A stretch of 64,000 bases of DNA from CAZJUP01 sp964549275. Lineage in GTDB: Bacteria > Fidelibacterota > Marinisomatia > Marinisomatales > TCS55. How positions within the stretch are numbered: position 1 is the stretch's first letter; each line of letters starts with the position of its first letter. Positions 1-8,534 of this stretch are shown here, one piece after another. The position numbers were made by a program, and so were the translations under genes. Location: positions 40,564 to 104,563 of the forward strand of contig CAZJUP010000007.1 in NCBI GenBank assembly GCA_964549275.1, written 5' to 3'. A model generated the notes under the pieces. The model searched no databases, was not told the DNA's origin, and saw only the letters and a list, made by a program, of their open reading frames with translations.

Positions 1-633
1 CGCCATGGGGAGAAAAAACAGATTAGCAAACACCGCTCCATAAAATGTGGTGATTAATGCTGCTGACATTCCAGATCCCAATGCTTCCGTTCCACCTCCA
101 TCTCCACCAAATCCTGAAAGCATGATAACAAGCCCGATAAGTGTTCCTATCATTCCCCAGGCAGGCGCCATAACCCCCATGGATTTAAACAGGCTTGCCT
201 GTGTTTTTTCGCGGACTTCTCTATAATCAATTCTTGTGTATAAAATTTCTGTTAGTTCCTCAAGAGAGTATCCATCTACCACCATTTGAACCCCATCCCT
301 AAAAAACGGATTTTTAACGGTATCAATCGATTTTTCAAGTTCAGCAGCCCCTTTTCTCCCTACTTCTGATACAGCAACAGCATCTTCCACAACTGTTCCT
401 AAAGTCAATTTACTTCCTTTAAAGACAGCTGCCATTGCCGATCCAAGCTTTAAGACATCCGACAAAGGAAAAGCCACAGATACAGAGGCAACCATCCCAC
501 CAAAGACAATGGCAAAACTAGAAGGAGATAAAAATCCTCCCATTCCCGCGCCAGCTGCAGTTGCGGCCAACCAAATCCCCCCTCCAATAGAGCCTAAACC
601 AAGAACAATTCCAATCAGGGTTGCAATATCCAT
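1..633 (-). CDS. motA: MotA-family stator / proton-channel subunit (3' part beyond window)
   Basis: The first 211 codons read from an ATG at 633 and run off the window edge. The N-terminus starts with a membrane segment (MDIATLIGIVLGLGSIGGG), has a second one at about 33-53, then a charged cytoplasmic stretch of about 100 residues, then the hallmark MotA/TolQ/ExbB transmembrane segment with proline (VMAPAWGMIGTLIGLVIML) and a final hydrophobic segment. The long charged loop fits MotA/PomA better than ExbB/TolQ. MotA proteins form the ion-driven stator around a MotB peptidoglycan-binding partner; no motB is visible and it would lie beyond position 1. The gene starts 2 nt after the stop of the upstream barrel/TPR gene, so it is almost surely in the same operon. 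Whether it drives a flagellum or another envelope machine cannot be told from here. Confidence 0.85.
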   Translation of the reverse strand, partial: MDIATLIGIVLGLGSIGGGIWLAATAAGAGMGGFLSPSSFAIVFGGMVASVSVAFPLSDVLKLGSAMAAVFKGSKLTLGTVVEDAVAVSEVGRKGAAELEKSIDTVKNPFFRDGVQMVVDGYSLEELTEILYTRIDYREVREKTQASLFKSMGVMAPAWGMIGTLIGLVIMLSGFGGDGGGTEALGSGMSAALITTFYGAVFANLFFLPMA

Positions 634-635
634 AT

Positions 636-2018
636 CTAATCCTCAATAAAACTGGTAGATTTTAATCGATTTTCGTGCAATGCCTTTAATACATTGCGAA
701 CATCATCATATTCCGGATCCATGCGTAAGGCAAGGTTCCAATTAATTGTAGCGCGCTGAATATCTCCCAACTTGTAATAAATGGACCCTCTCCTTGCATA
801 GGCTAATGCCAAATTTGGATTAAGGTCCAATGCTGCCTCTACAGATTCTAAAGCGCCACGATAGTCACCGGCATAAAAATAGCGAAGGGATCTTGATAAA
901 TGCCGCATGGCATCATTCATATTTTTTTCGCTTACATTCCGATTTAGCTTCACGGCTTTCAATGAATCTTCTAAAAACTTTGAATGCTGCTCCATTGCGG
1001 CAAGCCGAGTCATGAGATTGCGCATTTCGTTTGTCATCATTCCCATGGAGTCTCGCAACGTGTGAACAGCAACATCTGCCATAAGGAGCGTTGAGTCCAT
1101 ATCTGCTGGATAGCCTCCTGCTGAGCGCGTTCCGGGAAGAACTAGCCCCGGCTGTTCGGGTGTTGGTGCCGGCCCACCGCCAGGGAGACGACGAAGAGAT
1201 GCTCCCCTTGGAACCGACATATCCATGCCCAAGGTGATTCCCGGATGTCCTTTCCAATAACGAGAGTTCCATGAAGGTAATTTTTCTATGTGGGTGAACC
1301 CAAGGTTCAGGCGGTAATCCGAGGTAAGGGGGATGCGGAGTCCCACATTGATACCTGTACCATCGAATTCACCCACAATATCTATTCCACCCCATTTTTC
1401 AAAATAAGGTGTGTTAACAATAACCCCCGCAAAAACGCCGGCTCTGGTACCAGAGGAACTGCTCGTATCTGCTACAGATAATGTATCAGCCGCTCCAAAG
1501 CCCCCAGTTCCAAAGCCAATAAACGTATTCATGTCATATTGACCGAGTTTTTTCTCACTATTCACAACACCGAAAAACGACAATTCTTTCGGGTCAAGTC
1601 TTAATCCGCTTGTGCCCGCATTTTCAAAAACAATATCCTGCAACCCAACAGAAAAGGAGACGTCATTATATATAAACACCCGTTGTTGAAAATGGAACCC
1701 AAACTCAACCGGTGCCCTATAGGTTGACACTTCAAGGTTTGCAAGGGAGGTTGTGTCTGCACCCTGAATAGATGAAAAACCGAAAATTGTATTTTTCCCG
1801 AACTCCATATTGAAGTACGCACCCTTGGCTGTGTTAAAGGGAGCCATATTATGAATTTCCGAACCAAACCCCACCCTGAACAAATATGGCGACTTAGACA
1901 CTGAGCTAAACGGAATTCTCATCATAGGACCAGGTCGAGTATAAGCGACCCGGGTTGCGCTAAATCCTACAGAGGATAAAGAAATTATTATAATTACGAA
2001 TACAAAAAATCGTTTCAT
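636..2018 (-). CDS. Exported protein: probable outer-membrane barrel with C-terminal TPR repeats
   Basis: 460 aa with a clear signal peptide (about residues 1-20, ending near GFSA). Residues about 20-270 alternate polar and hydrophobic residues, rich in glycine and aromatics, as in outer-membrane beta barrels of the PorV/DUF type. A proline/glycine linker (about 275-300) and a short helical segment follow. The C-terminus (about 375-445) contains two TPR-like units (FYAGDYRGALESVEAALDL and the following unit with LALAYARRGSIYYKLGD). The ATG at 2018 overlaps the upstream stop by 4 nt (ATGA). The fusion suggests an outer-membrane element that binds periplasmic partners, perhaps linked to the MotA-like subunit encoded next. 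I do not recognise a named family; function is unknown. Confidence 0.75.
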   Translation of the reverse strand: MKRFFVFVIIIISLSSVGFSATRVAYTRPGPMMRIPFSSVSKSPYLFRVGFGSEIHNMAPFNTAKGAYFNMEFGKNTIFGFSSIQGADTTSLANLEVSTYRAPVEFGFHFQQRVFIYNDVSFSVGLQDIVFENAGTSGLRLDPKELSFFGVVNSEKKLGQYDMNTFIGFGTGGFGAADTLSVADTSSSSGTRAGVFAGVIVNTPYFEKWGGIDIVGEFDGTGINVGLRIPLTSDYRLNLGFTHIEKLPSWNSRYWKGHPGITLGMDMSVPRGASLRRLPGGGPAPTPEQPGLVLPGTRSAGGYPADMDSTLLMADVAVHTLRDSMGMMTNEMRNLMTRLAAMEQHSKFLEDSLKAVKLNRNVSEKNMNDAMRHLSRSLRYFYAGDYRGALESVEAALDLNPNLALAYARRGSIYYKLGDIQRATINWNLALRMDPEYDDVRNVLKALHENRLKSTSFIED

Positions 2019-2920
2019 GGCATGACTTCTGCTTTTTTTATTTCCATTTGTGCTAATCGCACATATTCACTTGCGGGATGCTGATTCACAATACTGGAGA
2101 AAGCATTAAGCGCCTTTGTTTCCATTCCCATTTTTCTATAAAGTAGGCCTTTTTGAACAATGGCGTCCACAGTTCTTTCTGCCCCATCCTCTTCAATCCT
2201 CTTCAACAGAGACAAAGAAGATGAATAGTCTCCGATCTGCTGGTAGGCATCGGCCATCCAATAGCGAATGTTCTCGGCTGTTTTCTTTGGAGCTAAATCA
2301 AGACTTAATTGATTAAACTTATCCAATGCGCTTTCAAAGTCTTCCCTTTGATACGCAAAAACTCCTGACATATATAACGACGAATCAAAAAGCCTGGCTG
2401 GAGTTCTGGTGTTTTTGACTTCAACAACATCCAGATTGTGACCTATTGGTTTTTCTGGTTTTTTCTGTTTAGGCTGCAGGATTATTTCTTTATCCACAGC
2501 CAAATCAGCTGAACTGTCCGTTTTTTGGTTTTTTGGAGGGTTTTTTTGAAGAGCAACAAGAGATTTTCGAAGTTCAGTGTTTTCGATTTTTAACTCTTTC
2601 ATTTCTTTTCGAAAAGATGTTTCAAGTAGTTCAATTCGACGATTAATCCTTTCAAGGGCTCCTATCATTTCTTTTGAGGACGCCATATATACTGAGCCGC
2701 TTTCCACCTTTTTAACACGGAAATTAACCTCTTCTGATGTCGGTTTAATTACACGAGAGTAGGTGACTTTTTCATCCACCGGTTCGATAACAATACCCAA
2801 ATCCAAAAAAAATATATCAGAAATTGGAGCCGGTTCAGTTTGGGTAAAAACAGCGCCGAAAAGCGCAAACCCGACAACGGATTTTATCCAGGGTTTACAA
2901 CTTAAGGCTACTTTACCCAT
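2015..2920 (-). CDS. YbgF/CpoB-like periplasmic protein with coiled coil and TPR repeats
   Basis: 301 aa. An N-terminal hydrophobic stretch (about residues 12-27) looks like a signal peptide. Residues about 85-128 form a heptad-rich coiled coil (RRIELLETSFRKEMKELKIE and onward), followed by a lysine/proline-rich linker and, from about 178 to the end, three TPR-like units whose spacing resembles the C-terminal domain of CpoB/YbgF. In Tol-Pal systems CpoB coordinates envelope constriction with peptidoglycan synthesis. Here the partners are a MotA-type channel and a barrel protein rather than recognisable TolA/B or Pal. Start ATG and the preceding gene's stop share a base (TAATG), implying translational coupling. 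Family placement is by repeat pattern only. Confidence 0.7.
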   Translation of the reverse strand: MGKVALSCKPWIKSVVGFALFGAVFTQTEPAPISDIFFLDLGIVIEPVDEKVTYSRVIKPTSEEVNFRVKKVESGSVYMASSKEMIGALERINRRIELLETSFRKEMKELKIENTELRKSLVALQKNPPKNQKTDSSADLAVDKEIILQPKQKKPEKPIGHNLDVVEVKNTRTPARLFDSSLYMSGVFAYQREDFESALDKFNQLSLDLAPKKTAENIRYWMADAYQQIGDYSSSLSLLKRIEEDGAERTVDAIVQKGLLYRKMGMETKALNAFSSIVNQHPASEYVRLAQMEIKKAEVMP

Positions 2921-4062
2921 TATTCATATTCCTCCCAATCAATGACATAAGAATATCCAATAAATGACCCAAAATCGTGGGGTACATATAATTCAAATGC
3001 ACCAGATGCGCCCGGGAGTAACGTGGCATCAGTTGTTATACCTGAATCAAATGTGTGATACCCTCCTCTGATAAATGTTGTTAGTGTCTTAGTCTCTCCG
3101 CTCCAGTTTGTTCTAAATACGAAATCTACTTTCACAAAATCTGCTCTTCGGCCACCAATGTTTTTTATTTCACCTGTAAAAACAACATTCCCCTGAGCGT
3201 CTTTCTTTTCACTTATATTTCCGACTAAGACACAGTTTGCAGAATATTTTTTGGTTCCGGATTTTTCTGAGGCTGTCGAGGTATATTTCGGCTCTGCGAG
3301 CTTTGGCATTGGGGGCGGTGTATAGCTATCGCGAACCTGTTCGGGTACATATTCCTGCTGTTCTTCGGTAACAACATTATCAATTATTCGAACAATATCT
3401 TTTCGCTGGATAATTAAATACCCCACCAGCGTTTCGACTTTTAGCGATTCCTCGTCTTGGTATACCACTTTTCCAAACACCGTGGACCCGTTTTTAAGGA
3501 TAATCTCTTTTGAATAAATCGCCAGGGGGTTAACCCACATTTTACTTAATGCTTTTAGGTTTTCAAGTTCCTCGTTAAGATATTTTAACTCTGCGGTCAT
3601 TTTTTTAACCTCAAAACTGAGTTCATTTAAAACATAGTCTTTCCCCGGGTCAGGTTTAAATTCAATATCCTCCGGACCTGGGCCTTCAACGTTTACTGTA
3701 TCTGTTGATACATTAGTAGTAGATTGTTCTAGCCCTAATACTACTTCTCCCAGTTTTACATTATCGTCAACCACTTCAAGGGGAAGGTGAACTTTTCCTG
3801 ATTCACCTGCGTCAGATTCAATAATATATTTTCCGGGAAGTACTTTTTTAAATTCAAATTTGCCACCACCCCGGCCTAACCGTTTTTTTGACGATTCGGT
3901 CCTCTGCGCTTCTGTTCCGTCTTCCTTCAACAGCAGCACGGCTGTTTTTGCAACACCCTTGCCCTTTTCATCGATCAGTTGTCCTGAAACTTTGAAGGAA
4001 TCCTTAGCAAATATATTAGATACAAATACGGTGAGGGCCACCACATATAATATTCTTTTCAT
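2920..4062 (-). CDS. Secreted carboxypeptidase-regulatory-like / FxLYD-like protein
   Basis: 380 aa, first gene of the envelope operon. Signal peptide residues 1-19 (ending IFA). Residues about 23-108 look like a carboxypeptidase-regulatory (CnaB/transthyretin-like) domain: VSGQLIDEKGKGVAKTAVLL followed by a GxFxFxxVxPGxYxI pattern. Residues about 150-175 form a short coiled coil. A beta-rich middle (about 185-240, KNGSTVFGKVVYQDEESLKV) resembles the Sm-like/membrane-anchored domains common in FCB secreted proteins. The C-terminal 110 residues (FTGEIKNIGGRRADFVKVDF and onward) resemble the FxLYD domain found in bacterial surface proteins. Probably periplasmic or surface exposed; role unknown. 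Its leader carries possible RNA structure (see 4088-4131). Confidence 0.72.
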   Translation of the reverse strand: MKRILYVVALTVFVSNIFAKDSFKVSGQLIDEKGKGVAKTAVLLLKEDGTEAQRTESSKKRLGRGGGKFEFKKVLPGKYIIESDAGESGKVHLPLEVVDDNVKLGEVVLGLEQSTTNVSTDTVNVEGPGPEDIEFKPDPGKDYVLNELSFEVKKMTAELKYLNEELENLKALSKMWVNPLAIYSKEIILKNGSTVFGKVVYQDEESLKVETLVGYLIIQRKDIVRIIDNVVTEEQQEYVPEQVRDSYTPPPMPKLAEPKYTSTASEKSGTKKYSANCVLVGNISEKKDAQGNVVFTGEIKNIGGRRADFVKVDFVFRTNWSGETKTLTTFIRGGYHTFDSGITTDATLLPGASGAFELYVPHDFGSFIGYSYVIDWEEYE

Positions 4063-4087
4063 AGCGTATCTCTTGCCAATTATAATA

Positions 4088-4131
4088 ACCTCGGATTGTA
4101 TAGCACCTGAAGGACTCCGACCATCAGGCGC
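4088..4131 (-). promoter_or_regulatory. Possible pseudoknot in the leader of the envelope operon
   Basis: In the 149-nt gap upstream of the gene starting at 4062, on the minus strand, GCGCCTGA (4131-4124) can pair with TCAGGTGC (4110-4103), an 8-bp stem with one G-U pair and a 13-nt loop. Within that loop TCGGA (4120-4116) can pair with TCCGA (4095-4091) just downstream, giving an H-type pseudoknot about 30 nt before the start codon. Two further small hairpins precede it (TCTTGATTCAAGA and GAAAG...CTTTC). This matches no riboswitch class that I recognise. It may be a cis-regulatory RNA or chance. Confidence 0.35.
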
Positions 4132-4211
4132 TGGAAAGTTTAGCCCCTTTCTAGTCTTGAATCAAGAAAAAAGATAGCCGTCTTCCCGATTTATCTTACC
4201 CAAACAGAAAT

Positions 4212-4769
4212 CTATTTCCAAAAATCTTCAAATGTTTTTTTTCGCCGAAGAAGCACACTTCTCTCTGCTTCAACGCGCTGTCTCAATGTGTCCGATAAGG
4301 TGCGTTGAAGAGCTTTATCATAGGATTCTAAAGCCAGTTCAAAATCTGAATCATCTTTTTTTTCATAACACTTAGCCATCCAATAGTGGGGTTCTCCGGC
4401 AGTATCAATTGCTGTGGCAGCTTGACCAAAACAAACCAAAGCTTCCCATTGGGCATTTTTATAGTTTTTTTGTAATAACCGGTGACCATCTATCATAGCA
4501 AGTTCATATCGTGCCACGGTGTTTTTGGGGTCCAACTTGAGGACTTTTTTATACTCAAACTCGGCGCCTATGGAAGTTTTCGCTAAATTTAAATGAGCAG
4601 TAACTAAAGCAGATTTCAGTTCTGCATCACCAGGGCGTTTTGCCAATAAGGAATCTTCTGCCGCAACCAATAGGGCGGGATCTTTCTTTGCCATCACCAT
4701 GGGTGACGGGGCACACCCGAAGATAATAACAATGACCAATAAACCCAAAAAATTGTGCTTATTTAGCAT
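4212..4769 (-). CDS. TPR lipoprotein
   Basis: 185 aa. The N-terminus is a lipoprotein signal: basic start, hydrophobic core LLVIVIIFG and a cysteine at residue 19 (IIFGC), followed by APSP. The mature part is helical with TPR-like units (for example EFEYKKVLKLDPKNTVARYE and EPHYWMAKCYEKKDDSDFEL). Such proteins are usually scaffolds in the periplasm or at a membrane face. It precedes the envelope operon on the same strand but is separated from it by 149 nt, so co-transcription is uncertain. Exact partner unknown. Confidence 0.75.
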   Translation of the reverse strand: MLNKHNFLGLLVIVIIFGCAPSPMVMAKKDPALLVAAEDSLLAKRPGDAELKSALVTAHLNLAKTSIGAEFEYKKVLKLDPKNTVARYELAMIDGHRLLQKNYKNAQWEALVCFGQAATAIDTAGEPHYWMAKCYEKKDDSDFELALESYDKALQRTLSDTLRQRVEAERSVLLRRKKTFEDFWK

Positions 4770-4795
4770 TATAATGTTCCGCTGTTTGTCTTTGC

Positions 4796-5728
4796 CTATC
4801 CTGCAAAGCTAAACAAATTATTATTGTCTTTAAATGCAGAATATACCGCCGACATGGAATCGGCCACATAGTAACGATCCTGAATTTCACTGTAATCGAA
4901 TCGTGTCATTACAATTTCCTCAATATCAAAAGGCAAAAACTTCGAGCGGTTCGACTCTCTTTTTGCACATTTTACAATGTTGGATGTTTCATCAAAAGAG
5001 GAAATAATTCCAGCTCCGTATATTTCAAACTCAATATCATTGTCCTTTCTTCTGAATTTATCAGCAGATCCTGTATTTTTTATTAATCCAAATTCATAGG
5101 TCCACCAGGCAAAATTCTGAAGTCGTTTCAAATTGTGAGAAACCAACTCGGGGCCTAAATCGTTTTCATCTTTTAAAATTTTAAACCCCAGCAATCCCAC
5201 GTCGTGCAAAAAGTCCGCATACTTTTTATTCATTAAAAAGGGGACGTGTCCTTGAATATCATGAAATATGTCCGGTTCTGGGGTGTATCCTTCATCGTTT
5301 TGTATTTTTACCCCTTCGTACTTTTCAGAAAAGCGCGGGGATTTTCTTATGATATCCGTTACGGGAAACTTTCTCCGCCTGTTCAAATCAAAAAACAATT
5401 CTTCATCTAAAAAACCCGATACGGGAATAAGTTCCCAACCTGTAGAATTTTCTATGATGGGTGAAATAGCTTCAAACTCTGGAAATCGATCGTGGGGTAT
5501 TGGAAGAGCTCTCATTCCCATAAGATATTCTCTTGATGCATATTGATTCAACAGTGGTTCTAAATTAATAAAAAGGTTTTCCCAAATACTGTTCTCTAAG
5601 TTATTCACATTTCCGTAGTCTTGGGGTTTGAGATAATCATCCTTAGTCCCAAATATTTGAATTCCCCGTACAGCGTGTGGCACTACATTTTGAAAAAGGT
5701 GATCGTACTGAGTGTGTTGTTCTGTCAT
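4796..5728 (-). CDS. phhA: Phenylalanine-4-hydroxylase (aromatic amino acid hydroxylase)
   Basis: 310 aa, close to the usual bacterial length of about 260-300. It carries the aromatic amino acid hydroxylase signature TPEPDIFHDIQGHVP at about 149-163, with iron ligands His156 and His161 and the third ligand Glu212 in WWTYEFGL. The enzyme converts phenylalanine to tyrosine with O2 and a tetrahydropterin. No pterin-recycling gene (phhB, folM) is adjacent. The C-terminal extension of about 40 residues is typical of monofunctional prokaryotic enzymes and there is no N-terminal ACT domain. It also implies access to oxygen, which is notable beside the oxygen-sensitive PFOR enzymes elsewhere in the window. 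Tyrosine or tryptophan hydroxylase activity cannot be excluded by sequence reading alone. Confidence 0.93.
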   Translation of the reverse strand: MTEQHTQYDHLFQNVVPHAVRGIQIFGTKDDYLKPQDYGNVNNLENSIWENLFINLEPLLNQYASREYLMGMRALPIPHDRFPEFEAISPIIENSTGWELIPVSGFLDEELFFDLNRRRKFPVTDIIRKSPRFSEKYEGVKIQNDEGYTPEPDIFHDIQGHVPFLMNKKYADFLHDVGLLGFKILKDENDLGPELVSHNLKRLQNFAWWTYEFGLIKNTGSADKFRRKDNDIEFEIYGAGIISSFDETSNIVKCAKRESNRSKFLPFDIEEIVMTRFDYSEIQDRYYVADSMSAVYSAFKDNNNLFSFAG

Positions 5729-5778
5729 AATTGTAGCTCTTTGGTTAAACGTCCCTAAAAATTCTATTTAATACCAAA

Positions 5779-6111
5779 TTACCATAACCAAATATAGGTA
5801 ACTGCGCTATTTTTTCTGCCCAAATCCGCATCCCGCGGGGATCGGCACTCAGCCCGCATACCAGCAGCATCGGGATGAAACAAATCGTAATCTTCTCCAT
5901 TGATTACGGCCTGAAACCTTCCGGCTTGTGTTTCACACCAACTTCTTACCCCAGCTTTTAGGGTTCCCGAGCCATGTCCATGAATAATTTTTATACCCCT
6001 TACTTTACCCTCAAAAATTGCAGTACTCACCTCTGTTTCAAGTACAGATATTGCTTGATCAAGAGAATATCCCTTGTGGCCAATGTCCAAAATTTTAAGT
6101 AGTGTTGCCAA
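5779..6111 (-). CDS. Smr-domain protein
   Basis: 110 aa, TTG start at 6111 (no in-frame ATG nearby; a second TTG lies seven codons in). It is essentially one Smr domain: LDxxG-type N-terminal strand (KILDIGHKGYSLDQAI), then the nucleic-acid-binding signature IKIIHGHGSGTLKAGVRSW with His44, Gly45 and His46. Free-standing Smr domains, and those at the end of MutS2, act as nucleases or RNA/DNA nicking domains. Residues after about 70 (FHPDAAG) match the usual C-terminal strand and glycine. It lies 50 nt upstream of phhA and its promoter faces away from the aldo/keto reductase. Start choice is the uncertain point. Confidence 0.78.
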   Translation of the reverse strand: MATLLKILDIGHKGYSLDQAISVLETEVSTAIFEGKVRGIKIIHGHGSGTLKAGVRSWCETQAGRFQAVINGEDYDLFHPDAAGMRAECRSPRDADLGRKNSAVTYIWLW

Positions 6112-6172
6112 AGTCTTTTATTTATTTGGGGTGGAAGTTTCCATAATTTTAACAATTATAAAAAAGGATTTC

Positions 6173-7135
6173 ATGAAACACATCACATTAGGAAGAACGG
6201 GGTCGACTGTGTCAGCAATCAGCCTCGGAACATGGTCATACGGTGGATCGGCAACAATTAATAAAAACATTTCTGTCGGTTGGTCTGGACAGTCAGATAA
6301 AAACAGCATCAAAGCTTTGCACAAAGCATATGAACTAGGAATCATCCATTGGGATACAGCAGATGTTTATGGAAGCGGGCACTCTGAAAAAATAATTGGG
6401 TCGGTGTGGAAAGACATACCCAGACATGATGTTTTTCTCGCTACAAAAGTGGGTTGGCATAAGGGGCCGTTTAGGCATTTTTATCATCCTGTGCATATGC
6501 GAAGCCAGATGGAATCCTCCCTTAAAAATCTTAATACCGATACCTTGGATCTTCTTTATCTCCACCATTGCAACTTTGGTGACAGTAAAGAATATTTTGA
6601 CGATGCCATTGAAACGGTCCGTAGATTTCAGGAAGAAGGGAAAACCCGATTCATCGGGTTGTCTGACTGGTTCTCCGAAAAAATAATGGCCTTCATAAAG
6701 CAGGTCGACCCCGATGTAATTCAGCCATACAGAAATGTCATGGACGACACCTACAAATCAAGCGGTCTTAAAGAATGGATAGAAAACCACAATTTGGGGG
6801 TTTGTTTTTTTTCCCCTATTAAACATGGCCTGCTTACAGGAAAATATTCTAAAGCCACCTCGTTCGAATCTGGTGATTTTCGCACAACTGTAAAAGAATT
6901 TGCAAACCAAGATCTTATTGATAAACTGATGAAAAATAAAATGTGTTTGGAAAGCCGATTTTCTTATCACACAGAGCCCGTATTACACGGCTTGGTTGAT
7001 GCCTTGCTAACGGATGTTCCGACGGGCTGTGTGTTGCTCGGACAAAGAGATACAAAACAAGTGGAAGCTGCTGCTCAACTGGGACAGGTGCTGAGCCATG
7101 AAGATTATGATTGGGTTAAGAAGCTTTATCAGTAA
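6173..7135 (+). CDS. Aldo/keto reductase
   Basis: 320 aa from the ATG at 6173, chosen because an AAGGA lies just upstream and MKHITLGRTGSTVSAISLGT is the canonical AKR N-terminus; a longer reading from 6074 adds non-homologous residues that overlap the divergent Smr gene. The catalytic tetrad is present: Asp61 (HWDTADVYG), Tyr66, Lys92 (LATKVGW) and His131 (LLYLHH). The C-terminus keeps the NADPH-binding pattern (CVLLGQRDTKQVEAAAQLG). The enzyme reduces aldehydes or ketones with NADPH; the substrate cannot be assigned. It stands alone, divergent from the Smr gene and convergent with the CoA-transferase. Confidence 0.9.
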   Translation: MKHITLGRTGSTVSAISLGTWSYGGSATINKNISVGWSGQSDKNSIKALHKAYELGIIHWDTADVYGSGHSEKIIGSVWKDIPRHDVFLATKVGWHKGPFRHFYHPVHMRSQMESSLKNLNTDTLDLLYLHHCNFGDSKEYFDDAIETVRRFQEEGKTRFIGLSDWFSEKIMAFIKQVDPDVIQPYRNVMDDTYKSSGLKEWIENHNLGVCFFSPIKHGLLTGKYSKATSFESGDFRTTVKEFANQDLIDKLMKNKMCLESRFSYHTEPVLHGLVDALLTDVPTGCVLLGQRDTKQVEAAAQLGQVLSHEDYDWVKKLYQ

Positions 7136-7184
7136 TTCGGATAAATTTGTTTTTAAGACAATAGATAAAAACCTCGTCTGTCTT

Positions 7185-8492
7185 TTATGTTATTTTAAAG
7201 CCGGCTTTTGCCGCATAGCGTTCTAAGTTGTCTCTAAAATCTGGATGACTGATTTCAATCAGCGCTTTGGCTCTTTCACCCATTCCTTTATGATGAAGTT
7301 CCGCTGCGCCGAATTCAGTAATGACCGTGTGTACATCTCCTTCGCTTGTAACCACTCCGGCACCTTTCTCCAAAAACGGAACTATTCTGGAGTAAGTATT
7401 ACCTTTAATTTGGACCGTAGATGGTAAAGCAATAATCGGTTTTCCGCCTTCGGATCGTGCCGCACCACGAATAAAATCCACCTGGCCCCCAATACCGCTA
7501 TAAAACTTTTTTCCGATTGAATCGGCACAAACTTGTCCTTTTAAATCAACAGAAATCGCTTGGTTAATGGCAATGACGTTATCGTTTCTTGATATGTTAA
7601 AGACATCGTTTGTATAGTGGCTCGGTCTCATTTCTAGAATAGGATTCTCGTTTGACCACTCATACAATGATCGGCTACCCATTATAATGCCGGTGACAAC
7701 CTTGCCTTTGTTTAGTGACTTTTGGCTGTTAGTTATCACACCAGACTCAACCAAGTTCATAATTCCATCAGAGATTAACTCAGAGTGCACCCCCAGGTTT
7801 TTATGCCCGTTTAAAAAGGAAAGAACGGCATCGGGGATTTTTCCGATTCCGACCTGTAGACAGGCACCATCCGGAATAATTTCTGAGATTGTTTTTCCAA
7901 TTTTTATATATCGATCGGAAAGGGAAGGTGGGGTCACTTCAAATAAAGGCTCCTCCGTTTCAATGCATTGATAAATATCATCCATATGAATAAAACTATA
8001 ACCCTGCGTTCTTGGAACTGATGGATTAAGTTCTGCAATTATTTTTTTCGCGGATCGGCAGGCTGTCCAACTGACATCTACGGATGTCCCCAAACTACAG
8101 TATCCTCGCGAATCGGGTGGACTAACCTTTATCAAGGTTGCATCCGGCCTAAGTTTTTCTAAAAAAGAAGGGACTTCCGATAGAAAGATTGGAAGATAAT
8201 ATGCCCTTCCCTCATTGACCGCTCTACGTGTATTTGGACCGATAAAAAAGGCATGGTGTATAAAAGAGGATTCCATTCCCGGCAGAACATATGGGGCCGT
8301 TTCTTCCGTTTTCCCCAAGGTTAAAATATGGTAAAGATGAACGTTCGATAGTTCTTGGTGTCTTTCTGTTAAGGCCCGAATAAGCGCTTTCGGGACAACA
8401 GCCCCACCCCCAATAAAAATATTGTCTTCAGATTTTACAACCGATACCGCCTCCTTAGCAGTCACGATTTTATTAGCCCACGATTTAGACAA
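7185..8492 (-). CDS. Acetyl-CoA hydrolase/transferase family (4-hydroxybutyrate/acetate CoA-transferase-like)
   Basis: 435 aa, TTG start at 8492 preceded by GGGGA; the resulting N-terminus (SWANKIVTAKEAVSVVKSED) aligns with the family start, which supports it. The fold's glycine loop FIGGGAVVPKAL lies at about 26-37. The catalytic glutamate is Glu238 in GVHSELISDG, and the CoA-loop motif GIGGQVDFIRGA is at about 354-365. Enzymes of this family move CoA between acetyl-CoA and carboxylates such as 4-hydroxybutyrate, butyrate, succinate or propionate, via a glutamyl-CoA intermediate. It follows pyruvate kinase by 42 nt on the same strand, so it may be co-expressed and use acetyl-CoA made by the PFORs. 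Exact acyl partner is not predictable here. Confidence 0.88.
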   Translation of the reverse strand: MSKSWANKIVTAKEAVSVVKSEDNIFIGGGAVVPKALIRALTERHQELSNVHLYHILTLGKTEETAPYVLPGMESSFIHHAFFIGPNTRRAVNEGRAYYLPIFLSEVPSFLEKLRPDATLIKVSPPDSRGYCSLGTSVDVSWTACRSAKKIIAELNPSVPRTQGYSFIHMDDIYQCIETEEPLFEVTPPSLSDRYIKIGKTISEIIPDGACLQVGIGKIPDAVLSFLNGHKNLGVHSELISDGIMNLVESGVITNSQKSLNKGKVVTGIIMGSRSLYEWSNENPILEMRPSHYTNDVFNISRNDNVIAINQAISVDLKGQVCADSIGKKFYSGIGGQVDFIRGAARSEGGKPIIALPSTVQIKGNTYSRIVPFLEKGAGVVTSEGDVHTVITEFGAAELHHKGMGERAKALIEISHPDFRDNLERYAAKAGFKIT

Positions 8493-8534
8493 AAAGTTCC
8501 CCAGATTCTATAGTAATAGTAATATTGTAATAAA

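Noticed and set aside
913..1272. A 119-aa frame antisense-phase to the barrel/TPR gene
   Set aside because: Same strand but different phase within a continuous coding gene; no signal of its own.
7150..7184. Hairpin between the aldo/keto reductase and the CoA-transferase as a terminator
   Set aside because: Six A/T-rich pairs (AAGACA/TGTCTT) with a long loop; too weak to call.
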